Assembly (NCBI RefSeq): GCF_044762655.1
Contig: NZ_JBIWER010000001.1
Coordinates: 922,649 to 986,648 of the forward strand
DNA: 64,000 nt
From: Psychrobacillus sp044762655
GTDB lineage: Bacteria > Bacillota > Bacilli > Bacillales_A > Planococcaceae
Direction: 5' to 3'
In this document: positions 54,135 through 62,436 of the stretch, in pieces
Position numbering within the stretch: the first letter of the stretch is position 1
How the letters are laid out: each line of letters opens with the position of its first letter
Translations under genes and position numbers: made by a program
The notes under the pieces: model-generated
What the model was told of the DNA's origin: nothing
Databases searched by the model: none
Seen by the model: the letters and a program-made list of their open reading frames with translations, nothing else

Positions 54135-55289
54135 TTATAATCTAAACTTACTTACAAGTTCTTGTAGATTCATGACCATCTCCGATAAATTGTTAGATGC
54201 CGAAGAGATTTCCTCCATAGATGCCAATTGCTCTTCCGTTGCAGCAGCGACAGATTGAGAGTTCTCGCTAGCATTTCTTGACATAGAGGTGCTACTCGTT
54301 ACATTTGCAGAGACTTCTTGTGCACTTGCCGACATTTGTTCAGCTGTCGCCGCCGTATCATCAATTTGCATACCCACTTTATCTAAGGAATCCAAAATCA
54401 TTATAAAGCTTTCTTCCGTTTTCTCGACGATTGTAAGTCATTCTTGCACATCCGATTTTACTTGATTAATTGAATCGTTTGAGCGTGCCATATCCACATG
54501 TATTTCATTTATTAACGTTGAAATCTGAGTGGAAGATTGTTGGGATTGTTCTGCCAGCTTACGAACTTCATCTGCAACTACGGCAAACCCTTTTCCATGC
54601 TCCCCTGCCCTTGCTGCTTCGATAGCTGCATTTAATGCAAATAAGTTAGTTTGGTTAGCTATTTCTGTAATTACTTTTGTGATTTCTCCAATTTCCTGTG
54701 AACGTGTATCTAAAGAACGAATAGCTTCTCCACTTTCATTTACCGATCGATGGATTGCGTGAATTTGTTGAGCAGTCTTACCAACAAACTCACATCCCAT
54801 TTTCGCTTGTCCCGTTGCATGTGAACTAGCTTCTGCAATGGTATTCGAACTATCCGCAATGTTTTGTATTCCTATCGTTACTTCTTCTAAACCAGACGCA
54901 CTTTCTTCTAGACTAGCAGTAGAAATCTCTGATCCCTCGAATCAAGCATAATTTTGTTTAATTCAATATCTTTTAATTCAGTATCAATATCTTCTTTAAT
55001 AGTGATGATAACATCTTCAAACTCTTTCTTTTGTGAAGCAGTTTCTGCCACAAATACCATATCTCGTATATTTACACGAATCTGCTGATATAAAGTCTCC
55101 ACATTACCTAATTCACTTATCGGGACAACCCGTTCATTAAACATAAATTGTAGTTGTTCTTTCGATTTATTAAAATTTGTTAAGCATTATAACCCTACTG
55201 CACCTAACACAATACTCAACAATACAAATGCTGTAACCAATTTGACCGAAGTTTTTAAGTTTTAAAAGAAATTCACTATTTTTCCTCAT
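54135..55289 (-). pseudogene. Broken methyl-accepting chemotaxis protein gene
   Basis: Readable pieces in order on the minus strand: start MRKNSEFLLKLK (55289), a frame change, TM1 SVKLVTAFVLLSIVLGAVGL, a stop, a four-helix-bundle sensor part (FNKSKEQLQFMFNERVVPI..., to 54908), a junction that skips TM2 and HAMP, the signalling part (ANQTNLFALNAAIEAARAG, HGKGFAVVADEVRKLAEQ) in another frame, then TGA at 54438-54440 inside the frame and the C-terminal part to 54135. At least two shifts, two stops and an internal deletion, so not functional. Confidence 0.85.
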
Positions 55290-55486
55290 CCATTTTCATT
55301 CTTAAAACATAAAGTTTTAGCAACACTATATTTTACCATCATCCTTTTGCCAAAAAATATAGGGAAAACAAATAAAACATGTCATAAATATGAATTTTGT
55401 AATGGAATCTATAATTGCTATAAAATTTGTTCTAAACCGTATAGAAACGAATTAAATGGAATATAGTTACATCATAAATTGAACTA

Positions 55487-55950
55487 GTCAAGTAGAAGGG
55501 AACCTCTCAACATTACGGTAGATTGTGTTCCTCCCCCTCACAGAACCGTGTTTGCGCTATTTACGCATACGTCACCATTCATAAAATGTAGTTAATCTCT
55601 TTCGATCGGATTTTGCTAATTCCGCTATCCTTAATAGTTTAGTTTACATTTATTATCTCTACCCCTGTGTGTAGTAAATGTGTCCCAAGTAAGGGTGATA
55701 ACTTGGTAGCAACCTTTCCTCCATCGGCATTACCCAACTTCATTGGTACTACGCTGCTATCCGACTCCCTACAATGGCATTTGGTTTCCTTGCTTATTAT
55801 CGCTTGTACAACATACTCTTCTATAAGAAGAAAAGACCGGTAGGGTCTCCCGAGTTGCCGCATCATATCCATGTGTGACGTGCCAAGGTCTTCTCTAACT
55901 CCAGAGAGGTTTTATCCTTCTTGCCTTTAACGATGGATAAAATGTAGCTT
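55487..55950 (-). mobile_element. ORF-less remnant of a group II intron
   Basis: In minus sense: domain I-type sequence (CTTGGCACGTCACAC, GCGGCAACTCGGGAGACCC, GGATAGCAGCGTAGTACC, GGTAATGCCGATGGAGG, AAAGGTTGCTACCAAG), a scrap that translates as LRIAELAKSDRKRL like the N-terminus of intron-encoded proteins, then a domain V-like hairpin end (CACGGTTCTGTGAGGGGG) and a domain VI-like hairpin GGAAC..GTTCC with terminal CTACTTGAC. The reverse-transcriptase frame is gone. The 5' side abuts an A palindrome. The 230-base ORF in it is a by-product. The rest of 55290-56119 has no gene. Confidence 0.75.
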
Positions 55951-55963
55951 TCTGCTGTGCTTT

Positions 55964-55988
55964 AGCTAAAGCACCCGTTAGCTTAACA
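55964..55988 (-). repeat. Array repeat 24 (A palindrome abutting the intron remnant)
   Basis: TTAGCTAAAGCACCCGTTAGCTTAA; the hairpin and B part that normally follow in gene sense are replaced by the intron remnant. Confidence 0.75.
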
Positions 55989-56119
55989 AGATTACTTGTT
56001 TATTTTTCTCCAAACCAATGTTGCGACTATGATTAGAGGTGTAGGATAAGTTCAAAAAATAGGAAGCTAAACTCTTTGCTGGATCAAAGTCCCTGTATGT
56101 ACATTTAGACATTTTCTTC

Positions 56120-56617
56120 TTATGAAACTATTTTTTGCTGTTTTCTAATTTCTTGAAGTATATTAAAAATCTTTAAACCATCATTTTGTAAACCGCCTAT
56201 ATTTCTTAGGAATGAAGGATATCTAAAGGGAATTACTGAAGTTAAGAATATTAACAAACTTATGAATGCAATTTTATTAATTATTATGCCTAACACGCCA
56301 GGAATCAATTGGGAGAAAAAATATAGTGCTACAAAACCTAGTAATGAAGCAATCGGTCCACCTGCAAAAAAAATAAGTCTTTGTTTATTTGTAGATAGTG
56401 GCAATTCTTCTGAGTTCGAAACCCAACATCTACCTGAAAAGGCTATGGTTAGATAACATATAATTCTTCCAAGACTTAGCTTCAGCTTTTTCTCTTTACT
56501 TATTGAACCAAGATATAGCTCTGCCTTTGCTTTCTTATTCCGTAAAAGTACTGCAATTGCATGACCGATTTCATGTATAAAAATAGCAATTGTAATAACG
56601 ATTAATATTAAAACCAC
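56120..56617 (-). CDS. M50-like membrane zinc metalloprotease
   Basis: 165 residues with HEIGHA (HExxH, residues 15-20) in the first TM and NDG (N-x-D-G-type, GGLQNDGLKI near 140) as the likely third ligand. About four TM helices. This is the minimal site-2-protease fold without a PDZ domain. GTG 56617 lacks an RBS; the frame is open upstream (ILLNILDVV...) with a GGGG before it, so the true start may be 5-9 codons earlier at a non-standard codon. Substrate unknown. Cassette-like. Confidence 0.68.
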   Translation of the reverse strand: MVLILIVITIAIFIHEIGHAIAVLLRNKKAKAELYLGSISKEKKLKLSLGRIICYLTIAFSGRCWVSNSEELPLSTNKQRLIFFAGGPIASLLGFVALYFFSQLIPGVLGIIINKIAFISLLIFLTSVIPFRYPSFLRNIGGLQNDGLKIFNILQEIRKQQKIVS

Positions 56618-56800
56618 ATCAAGAATATTCAGTAAAATGATTCCCCGTTTCTCTATAAATAAGTAGTATTTGTTACCTTTATTACTTCTTTAGAAATGAT
56701 GAATTAAACAAAAAATTCCCTTTCTGTACTACGTTTGTAAAAAGTAAAAGATTCAACTAGGGTTAAATTTTCCATTTTGATTTATCAAAATTCATTTCTT

Positions 56801-56888
56801 CTTCAACTAACCTGCCGCTTTAGTTCAAGAAGAAAAAAGAGTTGCCTAAGCAACCCATGATCTTTACTAAAGCACCCGTTAGTTTAAG
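56801..56888 (-). repeat. Array repeat 25 (short type)
   Basis: B at 56804-56826, terminator GGTTGCTTAGGCAACTCTTTTTTC in gene sense, A half ACTAAAGCACCCGTTAGTTT. Confidence 0.88.
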
Positions 56889-56889
56889 T

Positions 56890-57216
56890 TTAATTGTTCA
56901 CAAATTTGTTAATTAAATATTTACAGCTATTTTTTTCAATCGCCATACGCAAGTTCGAGATAACTCCAAGAAGCAATACTAACGAACAAACCATTTTTTC
57001 AAAAGGTGTTCCAAACAATTGTTGTATAAATCCAAAAGACCAAAGTACAACAAAAAACCAACATATAACCGTTATTCCTCTTTTGTATTTATCTAGTTTA
57101 ATTCTACCAACAATCAACGTAAAAACTAATCAAATAATAGAAATAACGATATTTATAACAGTTATTGGTAGCTGTTCAGCGAATTTTTTGAATAATGTAA
57201 TCAGAAATGACCTCAT
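56890..57216 (-). pseudogene. Membrane protein gene interrupted by a TGA codon
   Basis: From ATG 57216 one frame reads MRSFLITLFKKFAEQLPITV, continues NIVISII, meets TGA at 57130-57132, then LVFTLIVGRIKLDKYKRG and two more TM helices to NKFVNN. The halves are hydrophobic and continuous across the stop, so a nonsense mutation is likely. A shorter protein from TTG 57120 or ATT near 57117 cannot be excluded. No family recognised. Confidence 0.5.
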
Positions 57217-57291
57217 CTATTTCTTCGGTTATATGCTTATCCCCATCTTGTAAATTATCTTTATTTCCAAAATTTTGAGCGAATATAAATA

Positions 57292-57331
57292 AAAGGCATC
57301 TTAGGAATTAATATCCCAAGATGTCTTTTTA
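57292..57331 (-). terminator. Terminator of the DUF2156 gene
   Basis: AAAGACATCTTGGGA / TCCTAAGATGCCTTT stem, then TATTTAT on the minus strand. Confidence 0.85.
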
Positions 57332-57337
57332 TGTGTG

Positions 57338-58471
57338 TTATCCTGCTTTTTTTAAGAAAAGTTTGATTTTTTGAACAAAAATCGGTTGAGGTACAGGTGT
57401 CTTATGAATAACTAAATATATATGGAAAAGAGCAACTGGTAGAAAAGCTCCTTTATAAGCTAAATACTTTGGTTCCCATACACTCGCAAATTTACTCTTA
57501 AATTCTTTCAACCCTTTGATGTTATAAGAAAATTTTCCGTATGAGAAAACCTTGTGAATCATTTTTTCGCTGAATAATGAAGTCGTAGAATTTCCGACAT
57601 TCGCTAATGGTGCCATCCCTAAACTACAACTTTGGTATTCATGATTCTTTGCCCATTTCATGATATGAATAAATAGAACATCCATTGTCCCGTGTGGGGT
57701 ATTTGGGATTTTTCGCATAAGGTCGATAATTATGGTCTTTCGATAATCGGTTGCTAACGTCACAAATGCCACTGTTTGTCCATTCGAATTATAGAGTAGT
57801 GCAACAGGAAAACGTTCTACATATTCCTTACTAAACGATACAACGGAAAAACCTTTCTCTTTTTGATTACCTAGCCATGTGTTCGAAACGACTGAGAGTT
57901 CATCAATAAATGCATCTGAATAGGGAGGCGTTACGACTCGAAATGTATAGCCGAGTCGAGAAAATTTATTGAATTTTGTTCTTAATTTTGCCCCTTGTTT
58001 TCCTTCAAGAGAATAAGTTGGAAGGGTAACCTTTCCTTCTTCCCCTAATTTCATGAAGCGATAGCCAATTTCTTGGTATAAATGCATATTTGCTAAACTT
58101 ATTTGATAGAAAAGAGGTTTCAATCCTTTGTCATTACAATTCTCAAAGAATTCATTGATTGCTGCTTGGAATAATGTTGGTTCTCCAATCGGATCGCTCA
58201 AAACAATTGCTCGATTAAAAATCGTTTTATAAACAATAAGCACTTTATTCTCCTGTGCCCAGTAGAGCTGTTTGTCCTTTAAAAAAATAAGATGAGAGAT
58301 ATGGTTCCCACCATAAGTCATTAAAAAAGCTTGTAGATAACGTTCATTAATTTTCTCAACTGTACTATTACTAGATTCTTTAGAAACTTTTTTATTTAAA
58401 TAACACACGTAAATTATGACTGCCAGTAACGAAAAATATATTAAATATAACGAGACGAGTTCAAGTTTCAG
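57338..58471 (-). CDS. DUF2156 / aminoacyl-phosphatidylglycerol synthase-type protein
   Basis: 377 residues if begun at CTG 58471. The body matches the C-terminal GNAT-like domain of MprF (IFNRAIVLSDPIGE, HGTMDVLFIHIMKWAKNHEYQSCSLGMAPLANVG, FKSKFASVWEPKYLAY). The 14-TM flippase part of MprF is absent. Instead a single N-terminal anchor (LVSLYLIYFSLLAVIIYV) is present if CTG is the start: CTG stands 8 bases after AAGGAGGA and the codon before it is a stop. GTG 58408 would drop the anchor and has no RBS. May transfer an amino acid to a lipid, or belong to a related DUF2156 branch. Confidence 0.78.
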   Translation of the reverse strand: MKLELVSLYLIYFSLLAVIIYVCYLNKKVSKESSNSTVEKINERYLQAFLMTYGGNHISHLIFLKDKQLYWAQENKVLIVYKTIFNRAIVLSDPIGEPTLFQAAINEFFENCNDKGLKPLFYQISLANMHLYQEIGYRFMKLGEEGKVTLPTYSLEGKQGAKLRTKFNKFSRLGYTFRVVTPPYSDAFIDELSVVSNTWLGNQKEKGFSVVSFSKEYVERFPVALLYNSNGQTVAFVTLATDYRKTIIIDLMRKIPNTPHGTMDVLFIHIMKWAKNHEYQSCSLGMAPLANVGNSTTSLFSEKMIHKVFSYGKFSYNIKGLKEFKSKFASVWEPKYLAYKGAFLPVALFHIYLVIHKTPVPQPIFVQKIKLFLKKAG

Positions 58472-58556
58472 TTAAAATTCCTCCTTGTACATTAGAACTT
58501 TATAAAGATAACATACAGGGGGAATGTTTTCTATATAGAAATAATTTTTAAAATTC

Positions 58557-58610
58557 AAAAACACTTCATTTTACCGATGAGTAGAAGTCAGTATACTGAA
58601 GTGTTTTTGT
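58557..58610 (-). terminator. Terminator of the gene at 58588
   Basis: AAAACACTTCA / TGAAGTGTTTTT stem; the upstream gene's stop falls inside the loop. Confidence 0.75.
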
Positions 58611-58833
58611 AATGATTGTTGTCCCGGAACTTGTTTGAAGTTCTTGTTTTTACTATAACAATGTATTTAGATGAAGTAACTGACAGTTTAACAATAACAG
58701 ATAAACGGTCATAATTCCCGTTATTATCAGTGAATCGAAATAAACGAATATCTATAAATCTACTTGCTAATGTTTTGTGGACATTGCGTAATACGTATTG
58801 AGACTTAAATAAAAATAAAACGTCGGATACCAT
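58588..58833 (-). CDS. Small hypothetical protein
   Basis: 81 residues, basic, beta-strand pattern (YDRLSVIVKLSVTSSKYIVIVKT). Strong RBS (AGGGGTGAATTAA) at the ATG, but the frame ends inside its terminator hairpin, so the last 10 residues may result from a frameshift. No family recognised. 58834-59102 holds only repeat 26 and an 'empty' flank. Confidence 0.5.
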   Translation of the reverse strand: MVSDVLFLFKSQYVLRNVHKTLASRFIDIRLFRFTDNNGNYDRLSVIVKLSVTSSKYIVIVKTRTSNKFRDNNHYKNTSVY

Positions 58834-58987
58834 TTAATTCACCCCTCATAACTAGAATATTTCTCATTAATAAATATAATCAAATTATTATTTAACTTCA
58901 TAATTTATTTTAACATAATTAGACAACTTTCCGTTGGGAGTAATTCAACAATATGGCCCGATTGTTGAACACAAGTTAAACAAAACT

Positions 58988-59077
58988 CTTCAACTAAACT
59001 GCCCTGTTAGTTAAATTAGAAAAAACAATAAAAAATGCTTTACTCATTCTTGAAGTAAAGCACCCGTTAGTTGAAGA
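58988..59077 (-). repeat. Array repeat 26 (short type)
   Basis: B at 58992-59013, ATGCTTTACTC / GAAGTAAAGC hairpin, A half CACCCGTTAGTTGAAG. The flank GGCCCGATTGTTGAACACAA (58956-58975) recurs at 62275 and, in part, 63345. Confidence 0.88.
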
Positions 59078-59102
59078 AGAACGGAGATGTCAACGTAAAA
59101 AA

Positions 59103-59507
59103 CTAATTTACTTTGAAGTTAATTAGTTCTTCATATTCGCCTGTATTAGTCCGCCATTTAATTTCAACAGTAGCGTGGTTTAACGATATAATTGCTTCAT
59201 CTTTAGTAGCTGGAGGATTATTCCCTCCGCCCGTCCCAAAGGATATTGCAGTTTGTTCTTCTTGAGGTTCAACTTCCCCACTAAGTCCTCCTTCGTCAGT
59301 AACTACCGTATAAGTGACATATAGGAGTTCCTCATCTCCTGTATATTGGATTCCTCCTCTGTGAAGGAGATCGGTATCGGTCATCTCGTATATTAGTTGT
59401 GCATTCCAAAAGTCGCCTTCACCAGTAGCTTTAATAGTTTCCTGATTTGAATAACAAGCTGTTAGTAGAATCATTGTAAATAGTAAAATAACTATTTTTC
59501 TCAACAT
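59103..59507 (-). CDS. Lipoprotein of unknown function
   Basis: 134 residues with a type II signal peptide: LRKIVILLFTMILLTAC, lipobox LTAC with Cys18. The mature part is a beta-rich domain of about 115 residues with a glycine-rich loop (SFGTGGGNNPPATKDEA). No family assigned. RBS GAGGAG. Cassette between repeats 26 and 27. Confidence 0.75.
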   Translation of the reverse strand: MLRKIVILLFTMILLTACYSNQETIKATGEGDFWNAQLIYEMTDTDLLHRGGIQYTGDEELLYVTYTVVTDEGGLSGEVEPQEEQTAISFGTGGGNNPPATKDEAIISLNHATVEIKWRTNTGEYEELINFKVN

Positions 59508-59578
59508 AACTCCTCCTCAAATGCGGATTGAATTGTCCCTAAGTAATAACTATTTCGACAATTGTAAATAAATACCTC

Positions 59579-59610
59579 TTATTAAACTAACCTGCCCCGT
59601 TAGTTGAGCA
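59579..59610 (-). repeat. Array repeat 27 (B/A hybrid)
   Basis: AAACTAACCTGCCCCGTTAGTTGAGC at 59584-59609: a B centre with an A-type right end and no hairpin. Confidence 0.8.
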
Positions 59611-59701
59611 ACGTTATAGTTTATTTAAAGTTCACGTTAATTCCCCATATTGTTTCTTTGAATTGCTTCTACTAATTAAGAAAATTCAAGTTTATTTTTC
59701 T

Positions 59702-60115
59702 TTAGTTATTCAAATAGCTACAAAGTTCGATTAAAGTTCCATCAGTTGATGCGGGATTAACATAAATGAGCCTTCTTCCACGCGTGTTAATACGTAGTGT
59801 GTCTTCTAGAAAACGAACTCCTTTTTTACTAGCCTCGAGTATTGCTTTGTCCAAATCGTCAACTCGATATGCAATATGATGCACCCCTTTTCCTCTTTGC
59901 TTTATAAACCGAGCCATTGGAGAGTTCTTGTTGGTTGGTTCCAGTAATTCAATTACTTTATCATTGGTTCTGACAACAGCAACGTGTACTTCAACACCAG
60001 GTGTATCACTTGTATAACGGTCCTCTAATGATCCGTTTAATACATTAAGATAAAAGGGAAGAGCATCATCAATACTTCTAACAGCAATTCCAACGTGATC
60101 TAAAACATATTCCAA
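59702..60115 (-). CDS. mce: Methylmalonyl-CoA epimerase-like VOC protein
   Basis: 137 residues, full-length glyoxalase/VOC fold. DHVGIAVRSIDDALPFY near 6, VIELLEPT near 65 and GVHHIAYRVDDLDKAI near 83 give the metal ligands (His, Glu, His). VRFLEDTLRINTRGRRLIYVNP and GTLIEL are typical of the epimerase group. TTG start behind GGAGGAACTAAA. No mutase genes are nearby; here it sits in the array. Confidence 0.8.
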   Translation of the reverse strand: MEYVLDHVGIAVRSIDDALPFYLNVLNGSLEDRYTSDTPGVEVHVAVVRTNDKVIELLEPTNKNSPMARFIKQRGKGVHHIAYRVDDLDKAILEASKKGVRFLEDTLRINTRGRRLIYVNPASTDGTLIELCSYLNN

Positions 60116-60166
60116 TTTAGTTCCTCCGTTCAATATTATTATCCTTCACCCTCAAAAAAATCATTT

Positions 60167-60238
60167 TGTTCCACTATCCTGCCCCGTTAGTAAAAAAGGC
60201 TCTACTCCTTATTGAAGTAAAGCACCCGTTAGTTGAAC
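60167..60238 (-). repeat. Array repeat 28 (short type)
   Basis: CACTATCCTGCCCCGTTAGT, GGCTCTACTCC / GAAGTAAAGC hairpin, A half CACCCGTTAGTTGAAC. 60239-60395 shows no gene. Confidence 0.83.
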
Positions 60239-60395
60239 AAGATTTATTACAATCAAGTTACGGTAGAAAGGAAATGCTATTGGAGCTTCTGTACAAAAGT
60301 ATTCATTTTTTTCTATTAAATTTGTGAAACATGATGATTCAGTAAATCACCTTGGATAAATTAGGCTCTATTGATAGCACTTCTGTATTTACCAC

Positions 60396-61145
60396 CTATT
60401 CCTCATACATCATTTTCCTCGTCATTCCTCCGTCTATGACAAGATTAATACCTGTAACAAAATCATTTTCTTTGGCTGTTAAATAAAGACAGGCTCGTGC
60501 AATATCATCTGGTTTTCCTACGCGCTTTGATAGATGCTGTTCATGATCAATTTTACTTAATTTTGAATAATCTCCTGTTTCAATCCAACCTGGGGAAATA
60601 GCATTGACTGTAATCCTATCTTCGCTAAATGAGGCTGCAAGTGCATGTGTAATGGCTACGATACCACCTTTTGTGGCAGCATAAGATTCTGAATTTGGCT
60701 CAGACATAATGGCCCTTGTGGAGGAGATATTAACAATTGATCCACCTTCCTTATTGTGTCGCATATACTTTGCTGCTTCACGTGAACCCAAGAAAACACT
60801 TCTTAAGTTTGTGTTTATCACATCGTCCCATTCTTCTAGCGAAATATCATAAGGGGACTTGAATAACGCTTTTCCTGCATTATTGATTAAAATATCTATC
60901 CGGCCATATGTTTGATTAGCTAATTCCATTAATCGAACAATATCTATTTCGAGCCTTACATCTGTTTTTACGAAAAGTACTTCTTTACCCTGTTCTTTCA
61001 TCCTGGTAACTGTTTTTGTACCTGCTTTTTCGTCGATATCTGCTAAAATAACATTGGCACCTTTTTCTGCATAATGTAGGGCAATTCCTCTCCCAATTCC
61101 ATTTCCAGCCCCTGTTATGATCACTGTTTTATTAGAAAAATCCAT
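60396..61145 (-). CDS. SDR-family oxidoreductase
   Basis: 249 residues: TGAGNGIGRGIA at 11-22, NNAG near 88, ISS and YAATKGG (Tyr near 154), NLVIDGGMTRKM at the end. Classical SDR of unknown substrate (glucose-dehydrogenase-like or FabG-like). A TetR C-terminal scrap lies just upstream, suggesting a former regulator. Confidence 0.88.
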   Translation of the reverse strand: MDFSNKTVIITGAGNGIGRGIALHYAEKGANVILADIDEKAGTKTVTRMKEQGKEVLFVKTDVRLEIDIVRLMELANQTYGRIDILINNAGKALFKSPYDISLEEWDDVINTNLRSVFLGSREAAKYMRHNKEGGSIVNISSTRAIMSEPNSESYAATKGGIVAITHALAASFSEDRITVNAISPGWIETGDYSKLSKIDHEQHLSKRVGKPDDIARACLYLTAKENDFVTGINLVIDGGMTRKMMYEE

Positions 61146-61242
61146 TATAATTACACGTCCTTTTTAAATAAGCGCTAATCCTAGTTATAGAATTGCGCCC
61201 TATTCTTGAATAAACAATATTATCTTATGTTCCCGTACAATT

Positions 61243-61408
61243 TTATTTCGATACTCCATACCAAAATACAATCCAAGCTTCTTCAAAGCGAATTAGAAAA
61301 TCATCATAAATAAAGCTCTCCGTAAATAATCCATCTAACAAGAAATAAAAAGCTGATCGGAACGTTTGTTTAGGGATATCTCTTAATTGTCCTCCTTCTA
61401 TTCCTTAA
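61243..61408 (-). pseudogene. C-terminal fragment of a TetR-family regulator
   Basis: Minus-strand frame GIEGGQLRDIP-KQTFRSAFYFLLDGLF-TESFIYDDFLIRFEEAWIVF-WYGVSK-stop, the style of the last helices of a TetR ligand domain. A stop precedes it and no DNA-binding part exists. Lies upstream of the SDR gene in the same orientation. Confidence 0.5.
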
Positions 61409-61418
61409 AAAAACATTT

Positions 61419-61766
61419 TTATAATACGTGTAGATTTTCAACAGTAAAAGCACGAATATTATTATATTCGTCTATTAGAGCTTCACAGGATAATGTTAAA
61501 TCGCTTCTTTGATTATCAATCCAAAGTTCAAATTCCAAGGCATATCCTGAACCATCATCATACTTATAAAAATCTACATTTTCATAAGCTGCATCAGGCG
61601 GAATCGTTAATGAATCCCAGTAACTCAACTCTTCTTTAAGGTCACTGATTGATAGCCCCTTTTGTAACTTTGCTTGAATTTTATTAAAATCGCCTTGGAC
61701 AAAATCTATAACAGTCTCCCTCAGTAATGACTTTATTTTACTTTTTATGTTCATCCAATTCACCAT
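61419..61766 (-). CDS. Hypothetical soluble protein
   Basis: 115 residues from MVNWMNIKSK. Central DLKEELSYWDSLTIPPDAAY and YALEFELWIDNQRSDLTLSCE suggest a small alpha/beta immunity-protein-like fold, but I do not recognise the family. The open frame extends to 61835 without an RBS. Its downstream side meets the TetR fragment rather than a repeat. Confidence 0.65.
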   Translation of the reverse strand: MVNWMNIKSKIKSLLRETVIDFVQGDFNKIQAKLQKGLSISDLKEELSYWDSLTIPPDAAYENVDFYKYDDGSGYALEFELWIDNQRSDLTLSCEALIDEYNNIRAFTVENLHVL

Positions 61767-61812
61767 TTTAAATAGTCTCTCTTTTAAAATTCTACGTGTT
61801 TTCAATATCTTC

Positions 61813-61894
61813 CTTCTTGAAGTAACCTGCCGCATTAGGTCAATAAGAAAAAAGGCTTTAATCCTTCTTGAAGTAAAGCACCCGTTAGTTTAAG
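61813..61894 (-). repeat. Array repeat 29 (short type)
   Basis: AAGTAACCTGCCGCATTAGGT, AAGGCTTTAATCC / GAAGTAAAGC hairpin, A half CACCCGTTAGTTTAAG. Confidence 0.85.
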
Positions 61895-61944
61895 AAGAAG
61901 CGACGCTTATTAAACAATCGCGCCCTTTTGTTGAAGATAAACGA

Positions 61945-62160
61945 TCAATAATTAGATAAAAAGTGCCAAAATCTTTGGTATCCAAAATATAGGGATATAG
62001 AAATTATTAAACCTACAGCTATTGAAGAGGTAGCTAATACTATAAACTTGCTAGTATTTATTTTCCCTTTTTTGTAGACTACCCTAAACACTGTGATTAG
62101 TTTGAAAACTGTCATAAAAGTAATTAATGTCGCACAAATACTTATTAATACAACTGCCAT
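61945..62160 (-). CDS. Small two-TM membrane protein
   Basis: 71 residues: helices 3-24 and 40-60, basic linker (VVYKKGKINTSK). RBS GGGTTGTT is weak. Not recognised. Confidence 0.62.
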   Translation of the reverse strand: MAVVLISICATLITFMTVFKLITVFRVVYKKGKINTSKFIVLATSSIAVGLIISISLYFGYQRFWHFLSNY

Positions 62161-62302
62161 AACAACCCTCTTTCCCCACTTCTGAATTCTCTAAAAAAAC
62201 TTTATTAATGATCCTGCCTTAATACCAATTATTTCAAATCCTCATCATTTATACAATACGTTATTCCAGATAATGGCCCGATTGTTGAACACAAGTTAAA
62301 CA

Positions 62303-62436
62303 ATTCAACTAACCTGCCTCGTTAGTTTAAGTGTAACATTTCACAATGCATTCTGAGTTCTACTCGATGTTTTGGTTATAAAAATAGACCATCGAAATGA
62401 TGGCCATGATTAGCTAAAGCACCCGTTACTTCAATA
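62303..62436 (-). repeat. Array repeat 30 (long type)
   Basis: Near-identical twin of repeat 10 (43327). Its A half (CACCCGTTACTTC) contains the stop of the following minus-strand gene. Confidence 0.9.

Noticed and set aside
55639..55872. 77-residue ORF (MDMMRQLGRPYRS...)
   Set aside because: It is a translation of conserved group II intron RNA sequence, not a protein gene.
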